A stretch of DNA of 64,000 nucleotides from Rhodospirillales bacterium (GCA_019634165.1 JAHQVT010000011.1:118540-182539); one strand, 5' to 3'. Positions 54,116 through 63,489 are shown, counted from the first letter of the stretch. Translations and numbers: made by a program. Notes: a model not told the origin generated them from the letters alone.

Positions 54116-55318
54116 ATGACGACCGAAAAAAAGGCTTCCGATAATTGGCGCGCAGCCACCCGTTCCGTACGTGGCGGGACAGTTCGCAGCGGCTTTTGTG
54201 AGACGTCCGAAGCCATCTTTATGAATTCCGGCTATGTGTATGACACCGCAGCAGAGGCAGAAGCCTCCTTTGATGGCAGCGGCCCGGAACGTTATGTCTA
54301 TTCCCGTTTTGCCAATCCGACTGTCGGCATGTTTGAAGAACGCCTCGCATTGCTTGAAGGTGCCAAATATTGCCGTGCAACGGCATCGGGGATGTCGGCC
54401 GTTTGGAACGCGCTTGCGGCTTGTACCAAGGCCGGTGGGCGGGTTGTTGGTTCGCGTGCCTTGTTTGGGTCGTGCGAATTTATTCTGACAACACTTTTGC
54501 CGCGTTTCGGTGTTGAAACCGAACTGGTTGATGGCACGGATAAAGCGGCATGGGAAAAAGCACTTTCCAAGCCAGCCGACGCTGTTTTCCTTGAAACTCC
54601 ATCGAACCCCACACTTGAAGTCCTCGACATCGCGTTTGTTTCTGAATTGGCACATAAGGCCGGTGCAAAGGTTGTCGTTGATAACGTCTTTGCAACACCG
54701 ATTTTGCAAAAGCCGATGAAACTCGGTGCGGATATTGTTGTCTATTCCGCGACCAAACATATCGATGGTCAGGGACGCTGTTTGGGGGGTGCGATCCTGT
54801 TTAACGACAAGGAATGGCACGACGATCATTTGACCACGTTCTTGCGTCACACCGGGCCAAGCATGAGTCCGTTCAACGCATGGGTTTTGCTTAAGGGTCT
54901 TGAAACGCTGAGCCTGCGGATAGATCAACATATTTGCAACGCAACGGCATTGGCCGAGTTCCTGTCGGAACAGCCGCAAGTTTCGCGCGTTATCTATCCG
55001 GGACTGAAAAGTCACCCGCAGCATGACTTGGCAATGAAACAGATGTCTGGCCGCGGTGGTGGATTGATTGCGATTGAGCTTGCCGGTGGCAAGAAAGCGG
55101 CCTTCTCGCTGCTTGATAACCTTAAGCTGATCGATATTTCCAACAATCTTGGCGATGCCAAAAGTCTGGCGACCCATCCTTGGACCACGACCCATCAGCG
55201 TGTTCCGGCTGAAGATAAAATCACCATGGGCATTACCGAAGGCATGCTGCGTCTTTCTGTCGGTCTGGAAGACATTGATGATCTTAAGGAAGACCTGTTG
55301 GCAGCCCTTGCTGTTTGA
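54116..55318 (+). CDS. metZ: O-succinylhomoserine sulfhydrylase MetZ
   Basis: 400 residues from the ATG at 54116, with AGGAG eight bases upstream; the open frame extends over the riboswitch terminator but that is not coding. It is a Cys/Met-metabolism PLP enzyme: YVYSRFANPTVGMFEERLA, RATASGMSAVWNALAACTKA, FLETPSNPTLEVLDI, DNVFATPILQKPMKLGAD and the PLP lysine in VVYSATKHIDGQGRCLGG. SNNLGDAKSLATHPWTTTHQ is the substrate end. It makes homocysteine directly from O-succinylhomoserine and sulfide. A SAM-II riboswitch controls it. Confidence 0.95.
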   Translation: MTTEKKASDNWRAATRSVRGGTVRSGFCETSEAIFMNSGYVYDTAAEAEASFDGSGPERYVYSRFANPTVGMFEERLALLEGAKYCRATASGMSAVWNALAACTKAGGRVVGSRALFGSCEFILTTLLPRFGVETELVDGTDKAAWEKALSKPADAVFLETPSNPTLEVLDIAFVSELAHKAGAKVVVDNVFATPILQKPMKLGADIVVYSATKHIDGQGRCLGGAILFNDKEWHDDHLTTFLRHTGPSMSPFNAWVLLKGLETLSLRIDQHICNATALAEFLSEQPQVSRVIYPGLKSHPQHDLAMKQMSGRGGGLIAIELAGGKKAAFSLLDNLKLIDISNNLGDAKSLATHPWTTTHQRVPAEDKITMGITEGMLRLSVGLEDIDDLKEDLLAALAV

Positions 55319-55347
55319 CGGTTCGCAATACAGTAATCCCTATCTTA

Positions 55348-55376
55348 AAACGGCCCGTACAATGTGCGGGCCGTTT
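55348..55376 (+). terminator. Rho-independent terminator after metZ
   Basis: AAACGGCCCG and CGGGCCGTTT form a perfect ten-pair stem 30 bases after the metZ stop, followed by a short T-stretch. The remaining gap to apaG (55377-55543) shows no gene. Confidence 0.8.
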
Positions 55377-55543
55377 GATTAGGAAGGCATGCGTTTCTGA
55401 ACGTCACTATGTGGTCTGGTATTGTTTTAAAGCAATTTTCAGAGGCCACTGGTGCTTCGGCTTTGGACTGTCTACATTTGACCCATCAATCGCAATCTTG
55501 GCTGACGCAAAATGATTGGAACACACTTGGCCTGGAGACGTGC

Positions 55544-55936
55544 ATGTATTCGACCGTAACCAACGATATCAAGGTTTCGGTACAACCCGTATTCCTTGAG
55601 GACGAATCTGATCCTGACACCCATCGCTATGTTTGGGCTTATCGGATCGAGATCGAAAATCTTGGGTCAAAAACCGTTCAGTTGCTGAACCGGTATTGGC
55701 GCATTACTGATTCTCGCGGTGAAACGCAGGAAGTCAAAGGTGCTGGCGTTATTGGGGAGCAACCCGTGTTGGCGGGGGGCGAGCGTTTTAACTATACAAG
55801 CGGCGCACCACTTGCGACACCAAGCGGCTTTATGGTGGGCACCTATGAAATGACTGATATGGATGGCAATCACTTTGATATCGCTATTCCGGCCTTTTCT
55901 TTGGACAGTCCCCATGGGCAACATACGGTAAATTGA
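55544..55936 (+). CDS. apaG: ApaG domain protein (Co2+/Mg2+ efflux-associated)
   Basis: 130 residues from the ATG at 55544, which has GGAG six bases upstream. It fits ApaG over its length: VTNDIKVSVQPVFLEDESDP, YVWAYRIEIENLGSKTVQLL, NRYWRITDSRGETQEVKGAG, VIGEQPVLAGGERFNYTSG and the closing FDIAIPAFSLDSP. ApaG is a fibronectin-III-like protein tied to divalent-cation sensitivity; its mechanism is unclear. It is followed after 69 bases by folE. Confidence 0.95.
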   Translation: MYSTVTNDIKVSVQPVFLEDESDPDTHRYVWAYRIEIENLGSKTVQLLNRYWRITDSRGETQEVKGAGVIGEQPVLAGGERFNYTSGAPLATPSGFMVGTYEMTDMDGNHFDIAIPAFSLDSPHGQHTVN

Positions 55937-55941
55937 GATAG

Positions 55942-55983
55942 AAGCGGGTCAGGAGCCCCACCAAGCCGGGACGTAATCCCGTA
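55942..55983 (+). promoter_or_regulatory. Candidate THF-II (folE motif) riboswitch
   Basis: The stretch GGTCAGGAGCCCC...GCCGGGACGTAATCCCG lies 23 bases before folE. GCGGG (55943-55947) can pair with CCCGT (55978-55982), enclosing an internal loop (TCAGGAG against ACGTAAT) and an apical CCC/GGG stem. A folE-associated RNA of this layout, short and near the start codon, is known in alphaproteobacteria as the THF-II riboswitch. I match it from memory of the motif, so the call is tentative. Confidence 0.5.
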
Positions 55984-56005
55984 AGAATAAGATAAAGGAT
56001 TTAGT

Positions 56006-56596
56006 ATGTGCAGCGAACATAGTGCGGTAAAACGTCCGACACGTGAGGAAGCTGAAGAAGCTGTTCGAACCCTGCTTCGTTGGGCTGGCGATGATCCCGA
56101 CCGCGAAGGTTTACGCGGAACGCCAGATCGTGTGGCGCGTTCTTATGGCGAATTCTTTGCTGGTTATCAGCAAGACCCCGCAGAAATCCTGCGTCGTACC
56201 TTCGAAGAGACCGATGGCTATGACGAAATGGTTGTTCTGCGTGATATTCGCGTTGAATCATATTGCGAACATCACATGGTGCCGATCATTGGCGTGGCCC
56301 ATGTAGCCTATCTGCCGCGCAACCGTGTTGTTGGTATTTCCAAACTTGCCCGTGTTGTCGAAGTTTATTCCAAGCGCCTGCAGATTCAGGAAAAAATGAC
56401 AGCACAGGTCGCCAATACCATTCAAGAAGAACTTGATCCGCTTGGCGTTGCGGTGGTCATTGATGCCAACCATCAGTGCATGAGCACACGTGGCGTTCAC
56501 AAGACCGGCGTATCGATGGTTACCAGCCGTATGCTGGGTGCTTTCCGTGATGATCCGATTACCCGTCGTGAATTCTTTGCCATGATCGGCCGCTAA
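56006..56596 (+). CDS. folE: GTP cyclohydrolase I
   Basis: 196 residues, AAAGGA upstream of the ATG. Family core: [60 protein letters not shown] and [20 protein letters not shown]; Cys and His of CEHH and the Cys of HQCM are the zinc ligands. It turns GTP into dihydroneopterin triphosphate, the first step of folate synthesis. A folate-responsive RNA element probably precedes it. Confidence 0.97.
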   Translation: MCSEHSAVKRPTREEAEEAVRTLLRWAGDDPDREGLRGTPDRVARSYGEFFAGYQQDPAEILRRTFEETDGYDEMVVLRDIRVESYCEHHMVPIIGVAHVAYLPRNRVVGISKLARVVEVYSKRLQIQEKMTAQVANTIQEELDPLGVAVVIDANHQCMSTRGVHKTGVSMVTSRMLGAFRDDPITRREFFAMIGR

Positions 56597-56622
56597 GGCT
56601 GATCGCTATCAGGCAAAATGAC

Positions 56623-56652
56623 AAAGGCCGCAGCACAAAACTGCGGCCTTTT
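56623..56652 (+). terminator. Rho-independent terminator after folE
   Basis: AAAGGCCGCAG and CTGCGGCCTTTT pair over 11 bases around CACAAAA, ending in TTTT. It also fits a bidirectional stop for the convergent cytochrome gene. Confidence 0.9.
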
Positions 56653-56684
56653 GCATATCTAACACCCGATATGGGGTTGGCTGT

Positions 56685-57131
56685 CTATTCGCGGAAACTG
56701 CTGTGGCAGGATTTGCAGGTTTTCAGCATGCTGCCCAGTGCGGCTTTGAAATCGTCTTCTGATCCGTTATTCGCCGCAACAGTTTTCAAAGCATTGGCAC
56801 TTGTTTCAAGTTCCGATGCGATGTCGCTGAACTTTTCCCACTCATCCCAGATTTCCGGCAGGGCTTCGGATGGCTTGCCCGTGGTATTTTCAGGGAAAAG
56901 TTTGGTAAAGCTTTCACCCGAGTGGTGTTCAATGATGCCAGCGGACGTGGCGACCTGTGCCGGGTCATAAGGCAATGCTCCTTTAAGCATCGGAACCATG
57001 ATCTTGACCTGATGGCCAATGGTTTCCATACCGTCCATACGTTCTTTAACCACACCGGTTGCCCCTTCATGGGCGGTGGCGACAATGCTTACAGACATGG
57101 TCAGTAAGGCTGCTCCAACTAGAATTTTCAA
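56685..57131 (-). CDS. Cytochrome c' (periplasmic)
   Basis: 148 residues with a cleavable signal peptide (KILVGAALLTMSVSIVATAH). The mature part is a four-helix bundle with VVKERMDGMETIGHQVKIMV near the N terminus and the haem-binding CKSCHSSFRE close to the C terminus, the usual position in cytochrome c'. These proteins bind NO, CO or act in small electron transfer. It has its own position next to a convergent folE; no electron-transfer partner gene is adjacent. Confidence 0.93.
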   Translation of the reverse strand: MKILVGAALLTMSVSIVATAHEGATGVVKERMDGMETIGHQVKIMVPMLKGALPYDPAQVATSAGIIEHHSGESFTKLFPENTTGKPSEALPEIWDEWEKFSDIASELETSANALKTVAANNGSEDDFKAALGSMLKTCKSCHSSFRE

Positions 57132-57182
57132 CTCTCTCGTCCCTTTTTTACGTGGTTTTGTGTTGACCTGTGCGGGTAGGTT

Positions 57183-58049
57183 TTAGTGACCAAACCGGGA
57201 AAGTATTTGATCAACAGAACCGATATAAGACCCGCCAAACAGGCGAACATGTACCAATAATGGATATAGATTATACAAATCCCGGCGTTCTTCAAAGAAT
57301 CCCGGTTCTATCGGCGTGATTTCGTTATATCGGCTGAAAAATGCGGGCGTTAGATCGCCAAAGAGCGTTCCAAAGGCCAATTCAATCTCGCGATCACCGT
57401 AATAAACGGCCGGATCAATCAGTGCCGCGAGCTTGCCGTCCAGACACAGGATGTTTCCACCCCACAAATCCCCATGCAGCAAGGATGGGCGGGGTGTGTC
57501 ATCAATCAAATCACTAAGATGCGCGATCAATTTATCCATCCGTGCGGCCATTGATCCAGGTAGTTTTCCCTCGCGAAGGCTTGCTTGGGTCATATGGCGT
57601 AATCGATGTTCGCCAAAAAAAGTCACCCAACTGGTGTTGGGGCTGTTGGGTTGGTGTAACCCGCCAATCAAGGTATCGAATGGCAATCCATATGTATCTG
57701 CCCTGACTTGGTGCTGAGTAGCAAGCTGTTCTGCCAGATCGAGCTGCACGGTATTGCTCATACGGTTATCATTGGTAATGTATCCCATAATGAGGCAGTT
57801 CGGATCAGCGTGAAGAACATCGGGGCAAGTGATGGGTGAATGTTTCGCAAAATGTCGCAACATATCGGCTTCGATATTCAGACCGCCATCTGTGGCGACG
57901 TGATTGCAGCGTTTGACGACAAGCGATCGGCCATTCTCAAGATCAAACCGAATAACATTGGAAATGGCGCCACCCCCAAGCTGGGACGTGGTGGAAATAT
58001 CCGCACCGGTGAGTTCTTTGATCAAACTGTTCATGGATATGGTGTCCAT
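57183..58049 (-). CDS. Fructosamine kinase-like protein (FN3K family)
   Basis: 288 residues. A kinase-like fold with the Gly-rich loop QLGGGAISNVIRFDLENGRS, the ATP-binding Lys in LVVKRCN, the catalytic HGDLWGGNILC and the metal-binding IDPAVYYGDREIELA that marks the FN3K family. These enzymes phosphorylate ketosamines to repair glycated proteins or take on small substrates. It lies between a cytochrome and a low-molecular-weight phosphatase on the same strand; a pairing of the FN3K-like kinase with such a phosphatase is common and suggests they share a dephospho/repair role. Confidence 0.92.
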   Translation of the reverse strand: MDTISMNSLIKELTGADISTTSQLGGGAISNVIRFDLENGRSLVVKRCNHVATDGGLNIEADMLRHFAKHSPITCPDVLHADPNCLIMGYITNDNRMSNTVQLDLAEQLATQHQVRADTYGLPFDTLIGGLHQPNSPNTSWVTFFGEHRLRHMTQASLREGKLPGSMAARMDKLIAHLSDLIDDTPRPSLLHGDLWGGNILCLDGKLAALIDPAVYYGDREIELAFGTLFGDLTPAFFSRYNEITPIEPGFFEERRDLYNLYPLLVHVRLFGGSYIGSVDQILSRFGH

Positions 58050-58072
58050 GCCGCGTATTGTGGATCAGTGAT

Positions 58073-58558
58073 TTAGATACGGTGTTGTTGGCGAATATGA
58101 TCAAGTAATTTGTTGGACGTTTGCTCTATCATATCAAATACGTTCGAAAATCCATTTGCCCCGCCGTAATAAGGGTCCGGCACACTTTGTCCGGCCATAT
58201 CGGGATGATAATCCAAAAACAGTTCGATCTTGTGGTGGTTTGCAGCCGGGGCTTGGCGGCGCATGTCGTGTAAATGTCCATCATCCATCGCAAGGATGTA
58301 GTCAAATTGGACATAATCACCCGGTTTGATTTTGCGCGACCGAATGTCATTCAAACTATAACCCCGACTTTGCGCCATTTCCCGGGATCGCGGATCAGCA
58401 AGCTCGCCAACGTGATAGGCGGACAACCCGCAACTATCGACTGCGATCTTCTCAGAAAGCCCAGCGGCCTCGACAATCGTGCGAAACACGCCATCAGCAG
58501 TCGGGGACCGACAAATATTGCCAGTGCAAACAAAAAGAACCTTGATCATTTTTGGCAT
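58073..58558 (-). CDS. Low molecular weight protein-tyrosine-phosphatase
   Basis: 161 residues (an ATG three codons later is possible). The P-loop VLFVCTGNICRSPTAD has the C-x5-R-S active site, and the DPYYGG motif near residue 125 supplies the general acid Asp, as in the LMW-PTPase family. The FN3K-like gene follows with 23 bases between, so they are probably co-transcribed. The natural substrate is unknown. The 170-base region upstream faces a divergent AraC gene and holds no further gene. Confidence 0.94.
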   Translation of the reverse strand: MPKMIKVLFVCTGNICRSPTADGVFRTIVEAAGLSEKIAVDSCGLSAYHVGELADPRSREMAQSRGYSLNDIRSRKIKPGDYVQFDYILAMDDGHLHDMRRQAPAANHHKIELFLDYHPDMAGQSVPDPYYGGANGFSNVFDMIEQTSNKLLDHIRQQHRI

Positions 58559-58728
58559 CCGCGTTGGGTTTTGAACCTGAATGTCAGACTGACATGACCA
58601 TGCAATTCCGGCAATGGTCTGAATTCTGGCACCTTAATTTCAAGGGCGGTTTTCAATCCGATTTGACGTTAATGTAACAGGACCGTGACATTTTGAATCG
58701 TCCGCTGACAGTTTAATTAATAATTTGT

Positions 58729-59724
58729 ATGATCGCGCCACATTTTGATTTTTGGCGTGCTTTGATGCAGGAATTTGTCTCTTTTGGATTGCATGTTGCC
58801 CTGATCCGGCAACTGGCCTGGTTGCCGCGGGGGTATGACCTTGTGCCGGCCGGAACGGTTGTGACCTCGGCCAAGCTGCGCAGCATCATGCTTGCTCTTG
58901 AAAAGATAAATGGGCCGGCTGTTCTGGTTCGGCTTGGTCGGCATCTTGCGGCGAAGGAACAAGAACCGATCCTGACCATGTTGCGCCACTCCGCGACCCC
59001 GGAAATGATTGCAGATCGTTGGCGTCGGCTGGAAGGTTATTCCCATGCCCGTGCGCGCAGTGAATTTACGATCACCGGAAAATCCATGACCATCCATCGC
59101 GGGGTCGTCCGTGGGCAACCTCCTGCGCGTGTGGAAAACCTGTTGCTCCAGGGGTTTTTGATTGGCCTGCTTGAAGCGGTCGGTGCAGAAAACATTGATA
59201 GTACGATTTTGCCAAGTCACGGGCCTTCGGTTCGGGTTGTGCATAAAGACCGGATTAATAACAAATTGGCCTTTGCCGGGCGTGGATTGCGCTTTCGGAT
59301 AAATTGGACCAGTTTTGAACCGGTTTCCTCATCCTATCCATTCTTGGCCAATATGCCGGGAACCGCCCCGCCGATTGGTGCCCAACGCCCCATCGTTCAG
59401 CAGCTTTGCGCGATCCTTGAACAGGATATAGGGCGTAGTTGGACGATTGATGAGGTCGCCAATGCGCTGGGGACCTCTGGTCGGACGTTGCAGCGCCGCT
59501 TGCAACAGGCAAGTACGCGTTTTTCTGATTTGCTGCGCCTTGTCCGTGTGCGTGAAGCATGTCGATTGTTATATGGCACCGGGTTGTCGGTTGGTGAAAT
59601 TGGCTTTTGGTGTGGCTTTACCGATAATGCCCATTTCTCACGCGATTTCAGACGTTTGATTTCCATGCCACCATCAGTTTACCGCGAAGCCAGCATTGGT
59701 CATGCCGGACTGACCCGGGTATAA
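58729..59724 (+). CDS. AraC family transcriptional regulator
   Basis: 331 residues. The N-terminal two-thirds resemble the arabinose-binding-like domain of the OruR/ArgR-type AraC group (LAWLPRGYDLVPAGTVVTSA, GRHLAAKEQEPILTMLRHSA). The C-terminal double helix-turn-helix covers about 225-325: WTIDEVANALGTSGRTLQRR, LQQASTRFSDLLRLVRVREA and LSVGEIGFWCGFTDNAHFSR with DFRRLISMPPSVYR. The target and ligand are unknown; it is divergent from the phosphatase gene and upstream of an unknown gene. Confidence 0.92.
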   Translation: MIAPHFDFWRALMQEFVSFGLHVALIRQLAWLPRGYDLVPAGTVVTSAKLRSIMLALEKINGPAVLVRLGRHLAAKEQEPILTMLRHSATPEMIADRWRRLEGYSHARARSEFTITGKSMTIHRGVVRGQPPARVENLLLQGFLIGLLEAVGAENIDSTILPSHGPSVRVVHKDRINNKLAFAGRGLRFRINWTSFEPVSSSYPFLANMPGTAPPIGAQRPIVQQLCAILEQDIGRSWTIDEVANALGTSGRTLQRRLQQASTRFSDLLRLVRVREACRLLYGTGLSVGEIGFWCGFTDNAHFSRDFRRLISMPPSVYREASIGHAGLTRV

Positions 59725-59865
59725 ACCGCGCCTTGCGGCGGCGGAAGTTGGCGCACATCATAAATTTGCTTTCATCGGGTGTGATTGACCTGATCGACAA
59801 CCTTGTTTATCAGCAGGTCGCAGATCCTGCACCCTACGTGCGCCACTTGCTTAGACGAGGCTGCC

Positions 59866-61131
59866 ATGACCGACATTTCCAATGCTTCCGGCCAGTATTC
59901 GGGATTCCTGCCGCCGCGTTTCAATGATCGGCCTGATGCCGATGACGTGATTGTCAAAACTTGGGTGGTTGGTGATGCCTTGGCGGACCATACGGTCCCG
60001 GAAATGCCCGCTCCTTTGGCTTTATTCTTTGATCTGGTTGCACCTTCCGCACAACGTGCCGGGGCATCCGGCTTTGCCATGTTATGGCTTGATCATCACC
60101 CACATGAACAACCGGGCTGGCGCCTGTCAGTCGGCCATTCGGGATCTGTTGATGATCTCGAGCGTGCGGTGGCAAAACCACTTGCCCGTCTGGTTGATGC
60201 GATGGCTTTGGCAGAGTTTGAAACTGAAAACTGGCACATGACCCGACCGCTGTGGCGTAAACGGGCGGAACCGATAAAGTTGGTTTTCTGGGGGGCATTT
60301 GCAAAACATGCCCGTGCGATCTTTGATCATGGTGATGGTGCGTCTTTTTATCAGCCGTTGGGGGCGGGGCTTCGCGCCGATCACGTTGCGGCATCGCTTC
60401 CCTTGCTTGAAGATATGCTGGATGATCCGTTCCTGATGGGCGGAATGGGGTTTGAAGATGCTCTGCGTCTTGGCGTCTCACTGGGGCGGGCGCATTTGAT
60501 TGAAAGTTGGATTGAGGCAGGTGGTTCAGAAAAGGAACCTTACTTCCGGCCGATGCGCATCTGGCATCAGGCGTGGCTTTCTACCGCATTGATCGACCCA
60601 GCGGTGGCAAGCCTTGCCATGTCGGGTAAACCGGCAATGCCTGCACTTGATTTTGCGACGGATGGCACGCCGGACAGTCGGCGTAAATCGCTTGATGATC
60701 TTTCGGCTTGGCTGACGTCCGTATTCTTTGGCGATGAATACCCTGCCTTGCGCAATGCCTTTGTTGCCGGCGTGCAAAATGCCGTTTGGCTTGATAGTGA
60801 TCTTCAACAATATCTACAGCCACAACAACGAGCTGAAATTCTTCAAGGCCTGATGCCCTATTGTCGCTGGTTCCTTGCCATGGCGCTTTACAATCATTTG
60901 GGCAATCTTGCATCTGGCGATGCACGCGATGATCAGGTTGAATTCTACGCAACATTGCTTAATGCCCTGCCCGAACTTGAACCACTGGGGGATTTGGCAA
61001 CCCAGCGTGACATCGAACAGCACATCATTCGGATTGATGCGGCCCGTGCGGCATCTGCTTTTGATACATTGGTTTTGCCTTTCTGCGATTTACTGATGCC
61101 ACGTCGTCAATTTGATGCAGTGCGCGCTTAA
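59866..61131 (+). CDS. Unknown 421-residue cytoplasmic protein
   Basis: 421 residues from the ATG at 59866, with GAGG upstream; the open frame begins at 59803 but that part is not supported. I do not recognise a family. No signal peptide or membrane segment is seen; Trp, Leu and Asp are common and the protein is largely helical, with repeated short Ala-rich stretches (ALAEFETENWHMTRPLWRKR; LFFDLVAPSAQRAGASGFAM). A His/Pro-rich loop LDHHPHEQPGW lies near residue 80. It ends before a strong bidirectional terminator. Its function cannot be read from the sequence. Confidence 0.8.
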   Translation: MTDISNASGQYSGFLPPRFNDRPDADDVIVKTWVVGDALADHTVPEMPAPLALFFDLVAPSAQRAGASGFAMLWLDHHPHEQPGWRLSVGHSGSVDDLERAVAKPLARLVDAMALAEFETENWHMTRPLWRKRAEPIKLVFWGAFAKHARAIFDHGDGASFYQPLGAGLRADHVAASLPLLEDMLDDPFLMGGMGFEDALRLGVSLGRAHLIESWIEAGGSEKEPYFRPMRIWHQAWLSTALIDPAVASLAMSGKPAMPALDFATDGTPDSRRKSLDDLSAWLTSVFFGDEYPALRNAFVAGVQNAVWLDSDLQQYLQPQQRAEILQGLMPYCRWFLAMALYNHLGNLASGDARDDQVEFYATLLNALPELEPLGDLATQRDIEQHIIRIDAARAASAFDTLVLPFCDLLMPRRQFDAVRA

Positions 61132-61157
61132 ACAAGCCGATTACTGTTCCAAAATGT

Positions 61158-61191
61158 AAAAGGTCCGCCGGATTAATCTGGCGGACCTTTT
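61158..61191. terminator. Bidirectional terminator between unknown gene and MATE gene
   Basis: AAAAGGTCCGCC and GGCGGACCTTTT form a perfect 12-pair stem around GGATTAATCT; each strand ends in T-rich sequence. It serves the convergent genes on both sides. Confidence 0.88.
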
Positions 61192-61213
61192 GATTTCCAA
61201 ATGACGGCTTTGC

Positions 61214-62641
61214 TTAACGATGTCCGGTATATGCCGGAATTTCTCGGCCAGAGACAATTTTAAACCGGATCGCAAGGCCAAATACGGCGATCAGGCTTGC
61301 AATCACGATGCCCCAGAACAATCCGGGTACACCCATTTCCAAGACGAATGTCAGGTAATACCCCACTGGGATCATCACAAAGATGTAAGACACCAGATGC
61401 AAAACCGTTGGTGCCCATTTATCCCCTGCACCGCGAAGGGCGCTGATTGCGGCATTCTGCCCACCATCGGTCGGAAAAATGATTGGCATAAGAACAAGAA
61501 CCGAAACCGTGGTGGCAATGACGCTTAAATCTTGTGTGAATAGATGTGATACGGCATTTGGAAACAGATAAATCGGAATGCTTAGACACAGCATCACGGC
61601 CATCGTTGTCAAAAGTCCGGTCCATCCGGCCAAGGCCATATCCGGACGATCACGCCTGCCATAGGCAATGCCGACCCGCACCGACGTTGCCGATGCCAAG
61701 CCAAGTGCGACCATAAACATTAATGCCAGCAGCGTCATGGCGATGCCATAGCTTGCCGCAGCGACAACACCTAGCCGACCAGCAAAAAGCTGCATGGCGG
61801 CAAAGGCACTTGTTTCCATGCCTTGGCTGGTACCTGCTGCATAACCCAAATGACGCGCGTCACGGGATCCACGCCACCAACCGGCAAACCCATTGCGAAT
61901 GCCATAAAGATGATGGCTTCTCATCAAAAGAATATATGCCAACAGGCTAAGGGCCATAAACCAGCGAATAGCGCTTGATGTCCATGCAGCACCCTCTGCG
62001 CCAAGTTCGGGCAACCCAAATGCCCCGTACACAAGACCATAATCCAGAACAAGGTTAATCAGATTTGCTCCAATTATCATCACCATGCCCGGCAACGGGC
62101 GTTGCAATCCTTCAAGGAAAAACGCGCAGGTAATATAGATCATGGCAGCGGGCATCCCGATTGACAGGATCACCGCAAGGTTTCCGGCATTCTCGGTAAT
62201 TTCGGCGGGCTGGCCGGTAACGGCAAATAGCCACTCTGATTGCCAAGTCAGGATGGTAAACAAAATACCGATCAAAACCGCATATGGCATGGCATTGCGC
62301 CACACGGCCCCGGCTGCCATCAGGTTTTCTCGACCTTTTGCATGCGATGTCATGATCATCACACCGGTCAAAAGGCCGATACCCGTTACCATCAAGGATG
62401 TGAACGGCGCATGTGCGACATTCAAATAGGCCAAACCCGCACTGTCATAGTTGCCAACGACGATGGTATCAACAACCGCCATGATCAACATGCCAAGCCT
62501 TGCGATAGTAACCGGCAGGGCAAGTCGAAAAAGCTCGCTTAAGTGGCGCTTGAAGCGGTTATTGGGATAAAGCGGTGTCGGTGAAATAGTTGGATCGGGC
62601 GGCGGTGGGGCCACGGTCCCATCTTGTGGGGCGATTGTCAT
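61214..62641 (-). CDS. MATE family multidrug/toxin efflux transporter
   Basis: 475 residues with about 12 membrane segments in two homologous halves. N-terminal half: PVTIARLGMLIMAVVDTIVV and GLLTGVMIMTSHAKGR; C-terminal half: MALGLASATSVRVGIAYGRR (a hallmark region), VLVLMPIIFPTDGGQNAAIS and ALRGAGDKWAPTVLHLVSYI. These are typical of NorM-like H+- or Na+-coupled exporters. The substrate range is not evident. Confidence 0.95.
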   Translation of the reverse strand: MTIAPQDGTVAPPPPDPTISPTPLYPNNRFKRHLSELFRLALPVTIARLGMLIMAVVDTIVVGNYDSAGLAYLNVAHAPFTSLMVTGIGLLTGVMIMTSHAKGRENLMAAGAVWRNAMPYAVLIGILFTILTWQSEWLFAVTGQPAEITENAGNLAVILSIGMPAAMIYITCAFFLEGLQRPLPGMVMIIGANLINLVLDYGLVYGAFGLPELGAEGAAWTSSAIRWFMALSLLAYILLMRSHHLYGIRNGFAGWWRGSRDARHLGYAAGTSQGMETSAFAAMQLFAGRLGVVAAASYGIAMTLLALMFMVALGLASATSVRVGIAYGRRDRPDMALAGWTGLLTTMAVMLCLSIPIYLFPNAVSHLFTQDLSVIATTVSVLVLMPIIFPTDGGQNAAISALRGAGDKWAPTVLHLVSYIFVMIPVGYYLTFVLEMGVPGLFWGIVIASLIAVFGLAIRFKIVSGREIPAYTGHR

Positions 62642-62739
62642 TGGAACGTTCCCTGTATTCTTTATGTATCGGCAACATGGTCGGGCGATGGTGGTGGCAA
62701 TGCCCGAACTGTTGCGCTTTATGTTCCCGGCATGGGGGC

Positions 62740-63489
62740 TTATCTGTGTGCCGCGAACGGGCGGCGTGGGATCGACATCAGTAATTTGGCCGGGTCATCG
62801 GTGATGACGGATGTCACCCCCCAAGAAAACAGCTCTTTGGCCCGTTCGACATCATTGATGGTATAGCAAACCAACGGCACACCAGCATCGACAATCTCTG
62901 CCGCACTCACGGGGGTCAATGCAGCATGGTCGATATGAATGGCGGATGCCCCAAGGCGGTCATATTCAGACTTCCAGTCGTCGGGCAGGGTTTCAAGCAA
63001 CCAGCCGCATGGAACTTCTGGCGCATGTTTGCGCATTTCGGCAACCGCAATGTCGTCAAAGCTTGAAATCAGGATTGGCAGGTTTTTAGCCGCTTTAAGT
63101 TCGGCGATGACTTCATGGCACAATCGAACAGGATCGCAGCCCGATGGCTTGATCTCAAGATTGGCCCCCATATCCATAAAATACAGTGTCTCAAGCGTAT
63201 CGCTCAGGGTTGGGATACGTTCACCTTTATATATGTCTGAAAACCACCCGCCAGCATCAAGTCCGCGAAGCGTCGCCAGATCACTGTGATGAATGGGGCC
63301 CGCGCCGTTGGTCGTGCGTTCCAATGTGTCATCATGAATAAGAACACATTTATTATCGGAACTCAGTGTAACGTCGCATTCAATCCATTTGGCACCGCGT
63401 GCACCTGCAACCCGAAAAGCGGCAATAGTATTCTCTGGTGCTTCAATGGACGCACCGCGATGGGCAACGATATGCGGGATTTCAATCAC
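62740..63489 (-). CDS. ugpQ: Glycerophosphodiester phosphodiesterase
   Basis: 249 residues from the GTG at 63489, which has AAAAGG nine bases upstream; a TTG 33 bases earlier is less likely. TIM-barrel motifs: IPHIVAHRGASIEAPENTIA (catalytic HR), WIECDVTLSSDNKCVLIHDD (metal ligands) and GANLEIKPSG (Glu and Lys), then WGVTSVITDDPAKL. It splits glycerophosphodiesters into glycerol-3-phosphate and an alcohol. No signal peptide is seen, so it is cytoplasmic, like UgpQ. The following 380 bases (63490-63868) hold no gene; a TTCGCT/AGCGAA hairpin is at 63654-63670. Confidence 0.93.
   Translation of the reverse strand: MIEIPHIVAHRGASIEAPENTIAAFRVAGARGAKWIECDVTLSSDNKCVLIHDDTLERTTNGAGPIHHSDLATLRGLDAGGWFSDIYKGERIPTLSDTLETLYFMDMGANLEIKPSGCDPVRLCHEVIAELKAAKNLPILISSFDDIAVAEMRKHAPEVPCGWLLETLPDDWKSEYDRLGASAIHIDHAALTPVSAAEIVDAGVPLVCYTINDVERAKELFSWGVTSVITDDPAKLLMSIPRRPFAAHR

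Noticed and set aside
53876..55195. 439-codon minus-strand frame opposite metZ
   Set aside because: Antisense shadow of metZ and its riboswitch; no family features and Cys/Arg-rich composition typical of shadows.
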